This document shows, piece by piece, positions 31,780 to 42,607 of a DNA stretch of 64,000 nt. The position numbers were made by a program, and so were the translations under genes. Position 1 is the stretch's first letter. Each line of letters opens with the position of its first letter. The notes beneath the pieces were generated by a model. That model worked only from the letters and a program-made list of their open reading frames with translations, did not search any database and had not been told where the DNA came from. The stretch is from positions 806,001 to 870,000 of the forward strand of contig NW_022985562.1 of the NCBI RefSeq assembly GCF_010093815.1. The letters are read 5' to 3'. Origin of the DNA: Pseudovirgaria hyperparasitica (lineage: Eukaryota; Ascomycota; Dothideomycetes; Acrospermales; Acrospermaceae).

Positions 31780-32680
31780 GCTTATTAATCTAGGAATAGA
31801 TTTATACTATAGAATTAGTAGAGCGCTAGGAAGCTATACCTAAGTTCGAGAAACTATAAATCTACGGGATATATATATTAAAGTATATCCGCACCCTTTA
31901 GCGTAGCCTTATAGAAGCCCGTGGACGTAATAACCTAGGTAGTCCTTAAATACTAGACGGCTTCCTAGACGTTATACGTTAAATATATATCTCTACTAAT
32001 CGCCCCGAATAGCGTAGAAAGGAATAGGAGAACCTTACTTAATATCGTTTTAGATCTACCTCGAAGCTTATTAACGCTATCGTTAAAAAGGCACGACTCC
32101 TACGACCTATACCTTCTAAATATAAGATATAGCGTAGAATTCTAGGCGCCCTTAAGTCTAAGGTTTAACGTAAGATCGAAAAGTAGCCCTTTCCTCCTAT
32201 AGGATTAGGAGAGTAGTACCTATAGATGAAGAGGCTAGAGGAAGCCTTATATACCTACTCTAGAAACGAATACTATAGGCGGGAGGCTACTTATTATATT
32301 AATACTATATATTACTAAGACGAAGAGGAGGAACCGGAAGAATTCGAACCTTCTAAGGACTTATACATATGCGAAGATAAATTAGGCGACTACTCTAGAG
32401 ACAAGGGTAAGCTCCACGCGTTCGTGAAGCGTTAATAGAGTAACCGAGGCCGCGGTAGAGGCTAGAACCGAGGCCGAGGCTATAGTAAATACTAAGGGGG
32501 CTCGTTAAGAGCTCTTAACGAAACCCAAGAATACTTTAACTATAAGAAGTTAGGATATATCTCGAGATTCTACCCCGAAAATCCGACTCTAGGTAAGCTA
32601 GCCTACGTTACTACCGAGGACGACGCGTTAAGCGTCTTTAACGAAGAGGCCCTAAAAGCTAGTCGCCCGTAGTAGATATA
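31780..32680 (+). pseudogene. Gag remnant with altered zinc knuckle
   Basis: A coding-like frame with frequent TAG/TAA stops runs through here, ending in a charged segment and a CCHC-type zinc knuckle at 32532-32573. In this copy all four ligands are Tyr, in the pattern Y-x2-Y-x4-Y-x4-Y. Each change fits RIP (TGC to TAC, TGT to TAT, CAT to TAT). The exact start is not determinable. Confidence 0.75.
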
Positions 32681-32899
32681 GAAGACACCACGAGCGACTA
32701 TAAGAGCTTCTATACTAATAATACTAATGAAAATAAGATAAATATATAGGACTACGAACATATTAACGCGCTTTATAAATCGCTAGAGAGTGCCTACTAT
32801 TATTAAGAGGAGTTAACGGACGTTATTAACGATCGCCTCTATTAACTAAACTCCATTAGTAGATAGTTACTAGAACTTAAGGCTTACGTAGGGGAAGTC

Positions 32900-33300
32900 C
32901 ACCCCTAGAGGGTTTTAGTCCTTATTGACTATGGGGCTAATAGAACATATACGTTAACGAAGGTTACTAGGCGTCTAAAGCTAGTGCCGTAACCTGCCCC
33001 CGTAATACGTGTTAAGCTTCCGTTAGGAGCCCTAATAATAAGTCGAGAAGTTATAAAAATCCCTCTTTATATAGAAAGCTTTACTTACGAAGTCTCCGCG
33101 AGAGTACTCGACCTTAAGGGCTACGATCTAATTCTAGGTTATAAATGGCTTTACGAATAGGATCCCGATATATCGTAGAGATCCTATTCCCTAGTAATTA
33201 GGAGGCTAGTAGCTCGAGGAAGGACTAAGGAGTATCTCCTTAAGGGGATTCCCGCGTTAATCGATATTAACTTATAAGGAGAATAAGTACTAAACGTCCT
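32900..33300 (+). pseudogene. Retroviral-type aspartic protease remnant
   Basis: VLIDYGANRTYTL at 32918-32956 is the active-site loop; DYGA replaces the usual DSGA or DCGA. Further on, LDLKGYDLILGYKWL is the second conserved stretch of Gypsy proteases. The frame is interrupted by several TAA/TAG codons. Confidence 0.75.
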
Positions 33301-33479
33301 TACCGCTAGCTAAGCACGGAAATAATATCTAAATGGCTATAAGTAAGGTGTAATATGGTTTATTAGGAAAGACAACCCTCCTATACTATAGGCACCCGAC
33401 CTAATACTATAAACGGTTTTAACGGAGTACTAGGACGTCTTTAAAGAGAAGCTACCTAAAGGACTACTACCTTCGAGAT

Positions 33480-34300
33480 AATAGGACTATAAGATAGATA
33501 TAGGAGACGGCCGACCCGTTAATAACGCCGCCTACCGTCTCTCCCTAGAATAAATCGCTAAATAGTAGAAGTAGATATAGGAGCTTATCGAGCGAGGGCT
33601 TATCTAAGAATTAGAAAGTGCCTAGGGTAGCCTAGTACTTTTCGTACCCAAACCCGGAGGCAAATAGCGAATATATATTAATTATTAAGTACTTAATACA
33701 CTTACGTGTAAGGATACGACCCCTCTTCCGCGTATAGACGAATGCCTACGTGCCTTCGGCTAGTTAATAGTATTTAGTAAGATGGACTTAACCTTAGGGT
33801 TTTAGTAAGTACGAGTAGCCGACGAAGACGTCCCTAAGACCGCCTTTAATACGATTCACGGTAAATACGAGTTTAAGGTAATACCGTTCGGTCTATTAAA
33901 CGCACCTACCATATTCTAAAAGATAATAAATCGAGTCCTTTAACCCCTACTATATAAATCCGTGGTTATATACCTTAACGATATTATTATCTTTTCCGAA
34001 GATATAGAAGAACACGCTAGAGTACTATTAAAAGTACTTACTCTACTCCGTAAATACCGCTTACTTACTAATCCGGAGAAATATAGTTTTAGCTAGACCG
34101 AAGTTAACTTCTATAGATACCACGTCTTATAAGGATAACTTCGCCCGATAAAGGATAAGATTAAGGTAATTCGCGAATGGCTAGAGCCCACGAACGTTAG
34201 CGAAGTCCGATAGTTCCTCGGCCTAGCGAATTATTATTAGAGGTATATCCGGGGATTCGCGAGTATCGCCGTACCCCTAATAGACCTCCTTAAGGAAGTA
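33480..34300 (+). pseudogene. Reverse transcriptase remnant
   Basis: Readable RT blocks, with stops between them, include [22 protein letters not shown] and IYLNDIIIFS, the last being the catalytic YxDD motif changed to YLND (33971-33982; GAC to AAC). FLGLANYYRRYIRGFA marks the end of the domain. Enough remains for a confident Ty3/Gypsy assignment. Confidence 0.9.
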
Positions 34301-34419
34301 GACCCTCTTATCTATAAATAGAAATATAGGTCTATTCGATAGACGCTATTAACGGCGTTTACCTTTAAGACTCTAAAGAATGCCCTATGTTCCGAACCGG
34401 TTCTAGCTTAACCTAATAA

Positions 34420-34850
34420 GACTAAGCCCTTCTATATTAAAACGGATATAAGTAACTATGCGATCGGTATAGTAATCTACTAGGAGGATCCTAGTAAGTA
34501 GTATTAGCCAATCGCGTTTAACGGACGAAAGCTTAATAGCGCCGAGCTTAACTATCCGGTTCATGAAAAAGAACTCCTTACTATTAAACACGCCCTACGC
34601 ACTTAGGGATACCTACTAGAAACAAAGAAGACGACGATCCTAACCGATTACCATAGCCTATAGTTCCTTAAGTCTATAAAGGAATAAGGAGACCGTGTAG
34701 ATAGATAGATCGATGAGTTCGGAAGCTTCGATCTCGATATAAAATATCACCTAGAATCTAAGGCGGTAGTACCTAACGCCATTAGTAGAAGGCTAGACTT
34801 CTAAGGCGAGATCTCCGCGATACTATTAAGTAAAGTTAACGAACACGTTC
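34420..34850 (+). pseudogene. RNase H remnant
   Basis: The frame reads FYIKTDISNYAIG where Gypsy RNase H has a DASDYAIG-type motif. It is followed by NYPVHEKELLTIKHA, the conserved Glu block of the domain. Stops come mainly from TAG. Confidence 0.75.
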
Positions 34851-35039
34851 TTATAGCCTAAATCATCGAGTTCCTAAAAGGAGCCGACCCGATAGAGTAT
34901 ATACTAAAAGTCTCTCCTAAAATCCTATCTCGACTACGCCTTGACGCCGAGAGTAAACTTTAATATAAGCTATGGGATTTTAATAATAGTTAAGAAGATT
35001 TAGCGGAAAATTCAGCACCTTATATCCCGGAATAATACC

Positions 35040-35620
35040 GTAAGTCGCTAGTAGAAACTATATATTAATAATTCGGTTACTTTATATGGCCCGGACTACT
35101 AGGAGCCCTAGAAAAATAAGGCTAGTAGTTTAAAATGAAGAAAGACGTAGAGGTAGTCGCTTATAATTACCGTTAATGCTAATTAGCGTAACGAGTACTA
35201 CCAAATCCATAACACGAGAGATAGTTTTATAGGGTTACACGCCGAGCACCCTTTAAAGAATAGGGTATCAACTTTATAGGCGTACTCCCCACTACGTATA
35301 ACGGTAATAGTTAGGTGATAATAGTAATTAACTACGTAACGGGATGGTCTATTATATAGGCAGTCCCTGAGGCGACCGTAGAGTCCGTCGCGAGGTTCAT
35401 TTACGAATAAATCTTTATAGATTTTAGACCCCCCGCCGCACTAACCTTAGATAACGGTTAATAGTTCCTATTAAGAGTGGTTGGCGTACTACTACGCATC
35501 CTTAAGACGGAATATAAACTTACCACGCCTTATTACCCTCGTATAAACGGAAAGGTCGAACGCCTTAATAGAACCTTAGGAGGCATCCTTACCTATATAT
35601 ATATAGGCGAACTAGTAACC
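35040..35620 (+). pseudogene. Integrase remnant
   Basis: Remnants of the zinc-binding head (FIWPGL) are followed by the catalytic core: GINFIGVLPTTYNG, TLDNG (35440s) and GKVERLNRTL (35550-35580). The first catalytic Asp has become Asn (NFIG for DFIG). The order after RNase H defines the Gypsy class. A C-terminal tail continues on the + strand to about 36.85 kb, highly charged and ending in a basic KRK cluster. Confidence 0.85.
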
Positions 35621-36999
35621 AACTAGGACATATACTTACCAGCCGCTGTTTTCGCCATAAGGATCCGACGACATAGGAGTATAGGAGTTAGTCTATATTA
35701 TCTAGTATATAGATAGTACCCTAACTTACTAGGGAACATTCCTAGAGAAAAGGATAAGTTAATATCCTTTAATAAACTTATTAAGCGAGTTAAGAAAGTG
35801 TAACACGCTAGGACGCTAGCGCTAAATAAACTACTTATGGAAGCCGCTCGCCGAGACCTTATAGATCCGACTCGGCTTAAACCTAAAGACTAGGCGCGAC
35901 TACCTATCGGTCAAATCGTTTTACTAAAGAATGAATAGAAAACGAAGTTTAAAACGAACTACTTAGATCCCTATAAGGTTTATATATAACACCCCTTAGG
36001 TATATACGCGCTAGAAACACCTAACGGACGTATCCTACGATACCTTATATATAGTAATAGACTAATTACGGTAAGAGGTATTAATAAGCTAGATAACTTC
36101 TAGACGAGATAGGAGATTAACTTATAAATATCTAAGGAAATTAGGAATTAAGTAGTACCTTACTTACTAGACATCGAGAAGGTTTTAGAGAAAGAGAAAC
36201 CTACCCTATATTAGACGACTCTATCCTCCCTTCCTAAGAAGGAGTAGAACCGGCTATAGTAGCTACGGAGTTAATAAGAGTTAACGTACGAGGGCGTACG
36301 TTCGTTCGTAGTAGGGGAGAGCTCGATAGACATAGATATTACACGTTAAATTAGGCTTACTAATATAAGAAATCGATATAAACGGAGAGCTACCGTAACT
36401 ACGTTAATCGTACTAGTGCTAAACGTTATTAACGAACTAAGAAATATACTAGAAGAATAACACGAGAATAGCGGAGCGATATAACCGCCGATAATAAACA
36501 TTAAAGAGAGCTATGATGCTCCAAGGGTAGAGGAAGCCTAAACGATAACTAAGAAACCGATAGATAACCCGTTAAATAAGATTAATACGATAGAGGAAGC
36601 CACGATAGAAGTAAGACAGAAAGAATTACCTAAAGAAATAAGCTTAGGAGACGAGTTTAATGATACACGAATGGACTTAGATAAGGATATCCAACTAGAA
36701 TATAAGAATCCTATAAGTATAGATATAGACTCGGATATAGAAGAAGTGTTAAAGGAGGTTAACGAAGTAAATAAACAACCCCTAACCGACTCGGACGTCC
36801 CTATACGGGATCTTATAGAAAGCGAACCTTACACGCGAAAGAGAAAGTAATCCTATATAGATGAACGTAGTAGAGAAACCTAAGCGGCTATAGCTAGCGC
36901 GTTAAGATAAGTTAATAGATTAGAGGGAGAGAGGTACTCTCTACGGAAAAAGATATTACCTTTAAAGCTATTATAGGAAAGCTTAGAATATAACTAACT

Positions 37000-39285
37000 T
37001 TAGTCTTTCCCTAATTATCTCCTTTATATATAGTACTACTAACCCCCCATTTACTTATTTAGAATATATACGGCCGTTAAAGAAGATTAACGAGCCTTAG
37101 AAATTACTAGGAGGTTAAAGAAAGAAGACGTGGACTTATAATGACATTATATAAGTCTAAAATCGCTATTTAAGAACCGCAAGACTAAATAGAGATAAAA
37201 GAAAGCCGTTAACGCCTTTTGACGCTTAATAAGATGGGGTATTATTATAAAATAGAAGCCGCCTACTTAGTCCTAGACCTTACGAGTAGAATTTAGTGGA
37301 TTCTTCATAAATTATACTAATACCTTCTCGCCCTCCTCGGGCATGCCATTATTAATTAAGAACTTATATAGTAGCCCTTAAGGCGTGCGGCTAACCTCGC
37401 TAAACGCGTTTATTAGACGACTAAACCAATCTTTAACGGCTTCGTTAAGCGGAAGTCCTTCATCTTTAAGGTCCTATATAGGATAAATAGAGATGATACT
37501 CGGGTTAGGAGGTATAGTATTATTAAAGCTAGGAACGAGGACCTCCGGACCGCCGTAATACATCTATTCTATTATAGCTATAACCTTTTAATTAGCTAGA
37601 GATTACACGAGATATAGATCTAACTTACGAGCGAAGGACTAGCCTTAGAGTTTAACCTAGTCTCCTTAAGATCTAATAACTTCTTTTAACGAAGTTTAGT
37701 AGCCGAATACTTTCTAGTGGCCTTAGTTATCTCTATAAATAAAGACTACTCGGTATGTTAGCGCTTTTTAATAATATTACGCTCGCCACGGTATACTATA
37801 GGAACGCGTTAAACCTATTAAAAGCCTTTAACGATATAAAGGAATAACTTATAACGCGATATACTATAGAATTTCCCATTCCCTTAGTGGAAATAGTTTA
37901 AATAGGTACCTTTAAATAGTAGGAACCCGTTAGGAAAAAGCTACATATACTCCCTAAAGATGCCTTTACTAGTAGAATAAGAACTATAGGCGCTCTCGCT
38001 AAAGTGCTAGTATATACCGCGAGCTATTATACCTAGGATAGCCGGAATAGTATAGGGATATAACCTATCTAGGCGTTTCGAAGGATCCCGAAAGATTCCT
38101 CCTCCTACCACGATATTCTAAGAATAATAGTAGTTACTAAACTTATCCGTTATATAGAACGGAAGTAGATTCTTCGGAATTAAGGCGTGCTAACCGCTGG
38201 CGTACGCCTTAATAAGGCCATCGATAAATTCCTTATAGAGCGCTCCGTTAATAGGAGGGTCCGAGAATAGCCACCCTAGGATAAGTTAGCTAACCGTTAA
38301 AGATAATTAACGAGATAAGGACTTACTCTAGTAAGCTAACCACTATATAAACTTAATAGACTTCCCCGAAAAGAAGTAGTAATTAGATTAAATTCAGAGG
38401 CCTATGCGACCTACTACTTCGATCTCGGCATCGCCATAGCTATTAAGTTTATTTACCATAGGTTACGCTATCGTACTAACCTTACGAGAAGCTATAGACC
38501 CCTTTCACTTCACGGGAGTCTTCTTAACGACCTTATTAGGACTTTTAAGGTCTATAATAGCCAGCTTAGAAGTTATAGAGCGAGTTTTAGGGCTGTTAAA
38601 CACCTTTAATAGAGTCCTTACGGCACTACGGGTCTTTACTAGAGTCCTAGGTATTCTAGGACGAGAGCCTAGATAAGAATTAGGAACTAGAATCTTAATA
38701 TAAGACTTAGCGACTTACCTTTCTTAGTTACCTTAGGAGTAACTATATCGCCGAGCTCGTTAACTTCGATTAACGTATTACTATTAAGGTCTAATAACCT
38801 AGAGCTTTCCCTATCTTTATTTTTAGGATAGAAAATATTATTAGAGTCTTCCGATAGGTTCGCGAACCGACTAGCTTTTATAGGGGCTTCGAAGGGCTCG
38901 TTAATAGCTATTACTAATCCTTAAGAGGCCGGAGCCTTAACTTTAGCCTTAGAGACCTTAGGTTTAAGGCTCTAACCGCCTTCTTCGATTAACTAAGCTA
39001 AAGCTTTATCTTCTAGGTCTAGTTCTTAAAAGAATAGCGAACCCTAAGGCCCGTTTAGATATAGATAGCCGTAGGCTATCTTTAAGTAACTCTTACGAAC
39101 TATATAGTTAACCTATACTTAAGGAATAAGGTAACTTAACCTACTATCTAGAGCACCTTCATTCGCCGCTAACACTTTATTAAGCGATAACTAGTTAGGA
39201 TTTCCGTATAGAGGACCTAAGAAAGCACGACGAAGATCCTTATTTATAACTATATCCGCTATAGGAAGTTTAAGTTAGAAGGGAA
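37000..39285 (-). pseudogene. Antisense coding-like region of the retroelement, unknown product
   Basis: The - strand carries about 2.2 kb that reads as protein in three successive frame blocks (about 39285-38705, 38698-37865 and 37865-37000). In-frame stops are of the kind RIP makes from Gln and Trp codons. Block one includes NKDLRRAFLGPLYGNPN and PKNKDRESSRLLDLNSNTL; block two includes SDPPINGALYKEFIDGLIKA and RLDRLYPYTIPAILGIIARG; block three includes MYYGGPEVLVPSFNNTIPP and NNGMPEEGEKVLV. The two frame changes could be indels or introns. It converges on the end of the pol-side reading region at about 36.85-37.0 kb. I recognise no domain. Confidence 0.6.
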
Positions 39286-39632
39286 AAAGATAAAGTTAAA
39301 GTTTATATATATGAAATTATAGTATTAATCGGAGTAATTTCTAAGTTCACAGGAGTTTCAGCTATGTTATTAGATATTATTAAAAGGATTTAGCGCTGGA
39401 AAAAACTAAGGAAAAGGTCGAATTAGTTAAGAAATATAAGGTTAAAGGACGGTAGAATATAGGAATAGTAAAGGTAACTATTTAGCACTAAAATAAGCTC
39501 GGACTACTACCCTTACGCGACGTGTCGCTAATACGGCCTAGCGCTAAAGAGATTTCATACGCCTACCTCCCTATATTATATATTCTAACTCCGTTAATCG
39601 TCTTTAACGGCCTCGTAGAAGCTTATATAATT

Positions 39633-39645
39633 AGGAGGGGGAAGA
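39633..39645 (+). other. Polypurine tract
   Basis: AGGAGGGGGAAGA directly precedes the 3' LTR, the expected site for plus-strand priming. Confidence 0.85.
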
Positions 39646-39777
39646 TGTGGGATTCCTATTAGGTAATCCCCGTTACTTAGATCTTATTTAGCGTTAGGCT
39701 AGTATATATAGCACTTAGATAGACTTAGTAGACACGTCAATCAATTTTGCCACGTCTAATTTACCAAAGTTCCCACA
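39646..39777 (+). repeat. 3' LTR
   Basis: 132 bp, same ends as the 5' LTR (TGTGGGA...TCCCACA). The five differences are transitions spread along the length. Confidence 0.95.
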
Positions 39778-39781
39778 TACC
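39778..39781. repeat. Target site duplication, right copy
   Basis: TACC directly after the 3' LTR, matching 30818-30821. Confidence 0.75.
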
Positions 39782-40120
39782 CAACCATGCTGCCAGGTCC
39801 ACCTAACTGAAGCGCGCAACTCCTACAGAACACAGACACACGAAAGGTCTTTCGTTGCATCTCTTCACTTTCCCTTCCAAGAGTTCCTTCATGTAGTCGT
39901 TTTGGTTGCAACCATTCAGCCAAAGATTGACCCATCTTTGCAGCCTGACGTCATATGGTGACTTAGGAAGATACCGTGCCGTCTTGCACAATTTCTCGCT
40001 TCAAATTTCATCATATTTTCTGTCTGTCCTTTCAGTAACGATCGGCTCACCACCTCACGTGCTTCGAATTCCATAGTCAATCCTTGTGGAACAGTATTCT
40101 CGAGTTAGAAGCCAAGCATC
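39782..40120. promoter_or_regulatory. NHA1 upstream region, right flank of the retroelement
   Basis: Only about 340 bp separate the 3' LTR from the NHA1 start. Composition returns to normal immediately after the LTR. It must hold the proximal NHA1 promoter and leader unless the LTR contributes. Confidence 0.5.
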
Positions 40121-42003
40121 ATGCCGACCTTGGCAGTGGTTAACTTCAATATCGTCTGTGCGACGTTAGGTGGCTTCATCACTGCCTTCGGACTTGTTTC
40201 CTATCTGCTCAAAGAGAAATACTACCTATCCGAAGCTCGTACGTACTAGCTTCCGTGCCCAAGCCCTTGCTGATCCGTGAAGTCATATCTACGCTTGCGG
40301 GCGTAGTCTTTGGACCACATGCGGCAAACTTCCTCAGGCCGCTTGATTATGCCTTGGGTGACGAAGAGGCATTGGGTACAATCACCTTGTATTTCACAAG
40401 GCTAGTCCTCGGTGTGCAGCTCGTGCTTGCTGGCGTTCAGCTTCCAAGCAGATATCTAATACTTGAATGGAGAAGTCTTGGTTTACTTATCGGTCCTGGT
40501 ATGACCGGGATGTGGGTCATGACAAGCCTTCTCGTATGGGCAATGGTCCCTCATCTAAGCTTCTTACATGCTCTCGCTGTTGCTGCATGTGTCACTCCGA
40601 CTGACCCTGTATTATCAAACTCCATTGTCAAAGGTAAGTTCGCGGACAAGAACATACCAAAAGAGCTGCAGAAGATCATAACGGCCGAGTCGGGTGCAAA
40701 TGATGGACTCGGCTATCCTTTTCTCTTCCTTCCCCTCTATCTTATCAAGTACATTGGGGAGGGTGGTGCAGGTCAAAGTGGAGGAGCCGGTAAGGCTATA
40801 GGCTACTGGTTTGGTGAAACCTGGGCCTACACCATCATTCTTAGTATCGTCTATGGCGGCGTGGTCGGGTGGATCGCGAAAGAGCTCTTGCACTGGGCCG
40901 AAGAGAGGAAATTTGTGGATAAAGAAAGCTTCCTGGTGTTCGCTATCACCCTAGCTGTAAGTTCTGCCTATCAGTGCAATCTTCTCTTCTAACCTATGGT
41001 AGCTGTTCATAGTTGGTACTGTGGGTATGATAGGCAGTGACGACGTACTTGCCTGCTTTATTGCTGGAAATACGTTCACATGGGAGTAGGAAATGATCAT
41101 GATCTGACTATGAGTCTCAGACTGACAATCGATAGTGACTGGTTCCGCCTCGAGACATTGGACGATTCATTCCAACCGACCATTGACATGCTTCTAAATG
41201 TCACAGTCTTTGTGTGGTTTGGCGCCATCTGCCCTTGGCATGAGTTTGCCCACAACAATGTGATCCCTATATACAGGCTCATCTTTCTGGGCATCCTGAT
41301 TATGCTGCTCCGCCGACTACCAGTCATATTCGCCCTGCACAAGAAGATACATCAGATTGAAGACTTCCGCCACGCCTTGTTCGTTGGATTCTTCGGACCC
41401 ATCGGCGTCTCCGCCATCTTCTATCTTTATGTCAGCTTGGAATTTCTAAGAGGTATTACGGTTGATGGTGAGCAGCGTGCAGATGCCCGGAAGCTTGCTG
41501 AAGTAATGTATGTTGTAATTTGGTTTGCAACAATCTGCAGCATCGTAGGTCTACAATCATCGAATATTCGCTTGACTGCTGACAACAACCAGGTCGTCCA
41601 TGGTTTAAGTATACCTGTGGGGAAACTAGGCTTTTGGATCCCACGCACGTTGTCCAATGCTGTGACCTCTGCAAGTGGTAGCGATACACCATTTCGCACC
41701 CGTGGTACCGCTCTTGAGAATACTGATCTGAGTGCGCGCGCACGTCGCTCCGGTAACACAACGCCAACAGGTGATAGCAGTCTTCCTCGATCTCTATATC
41801 GCATTGGGGGATCCATCATCCGTAGCAAACCAGGACAACATGGCCCCCCGAGGGATGCCTTAGCTTCACAGGATCGAATCACTGTTCCTCCCACTACAAT
41901 CGACGGCGGTATTGCTCCGAGAGCTATTCGCTTCCCAGATGATGTCGGAGATTCGCAATTGCCAGAGATCGCGCGCGCACGAAGCTCTACCAGGAGCAGC
42001 TGA
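40121..42003 (+). CDS. NHA1: Plasma-membrane Na+(K+)/H+ antiporter
   Basis: Four exons, 40121-40238, 40283-40956, 41003-41085 and 41136-42003, with introns of only 44, 46 and 50 bp, give 580 residues. Joining restores family sequence at every junction: YLSEALISTLAGVVFGPHAAN, ITLALFIVGTVGMIGSDD and FTWDDWFRLETLDDS. It exports Na+, Li+ or K+ in exchange for protons and so controls salt tolerance and pH. Diagnostic motifs are VTPTDPVLSNSIVKGKFAD and ESGANDGLGYPFL, holding the Asp residues of the ion site in fungal CPA1 antiporters. About a dozen membrane segments are expected. The hydrophilic tail is short (~140 residues) compared with the several hundred in budding yeast, closer to fission-yeast Sod2. 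The retroelement ends 343 bp upstream. Confidence 0.93.
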
Positions 42004-42607
42004 ATGCTTATGGGACCAGGGACTGTTCAGGTGATATTTCGTTCATGATGGTATCGACATTAACATGCAGCACTCATCGTAACTTCTGTGTATGGATCCA
42101 TAATGTTTGCTTTGCGTCCAACCATAGGTTGCATGCTTACACTATGCACGTAAAACATTTTCTGTGTTACGAGGATCGGCTTACAGGATGAATGTAAGCA
42201 ATTGAAATGGATACCAGTTTGTACAAGGCTATCATGTTGATTATGAGGTAGGGCGAAGGCAGATTTGTGAATCCTTAGGACGGTTTGGCGTGCTTACTCA
42301 ACAGGACTGACCAATTGGGTAGACAAATAAGCGACCCCAAAATGCGGACCGCTCCCTTTGGTCGCACGATGAAGGTTGGCTTTCCCAGCACGGGCCACTG
42401 GCCTGGTTCACAACGACGCGTGCATGGAGCTGAACTTTTAGTCTACAGGAACAGGCCAACGATGAGAAGGAAGATCATGTACAACTGTTGTTGGACCCTG
42501 CGTGGTGCCCTGTTGGTGCACATCTCCTCGTTATTTCAAGGCTGCCGTTCCCGTTGAATATCTCCCTATTTGTCACCCGAATTCGCGACCTCGAGCAACA
42601 AGTAGAT
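42004..42607. other. Intergenic region between NHA1 and the LtrA gene
   Basis: Contains the 3' end of NHA1 and the upstream region of the next gene on the same strand. The frame of the next gene is open upstream to 42488 but contains no ATG before 42608. Nothing else was recognised. Confidence 0.5.

Larger units (their letters stand above)
30822..39777 (+). mobile_element. Ty3/Gypsy LTR retrotransposon, RIP-degraded
   Basis: An 8,956 bp element with two 132 bp LTRs, a 4 bp target duplication (TACC at 30818-30821 and 39778-39781) and the + strand domain order Gag, protease, reverse transcriptase, RNase H, integrase. Integrase after RNase H identifies it as Ty3/Gypsy rather than Copia. The whole inside is AT-rich, almost without CA and TG dinucleotides and very rich in TA. 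Most would-be Gln and Trp codons read TAA or TAG. This is the footprint of RIP (CpA to TpA on both strands). No long open frame survives, so the copy cannot make its proteins. The 3.6 kb between integrase and the 3' LTR includes an antisense coding-like region. Confidence 0.93.
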
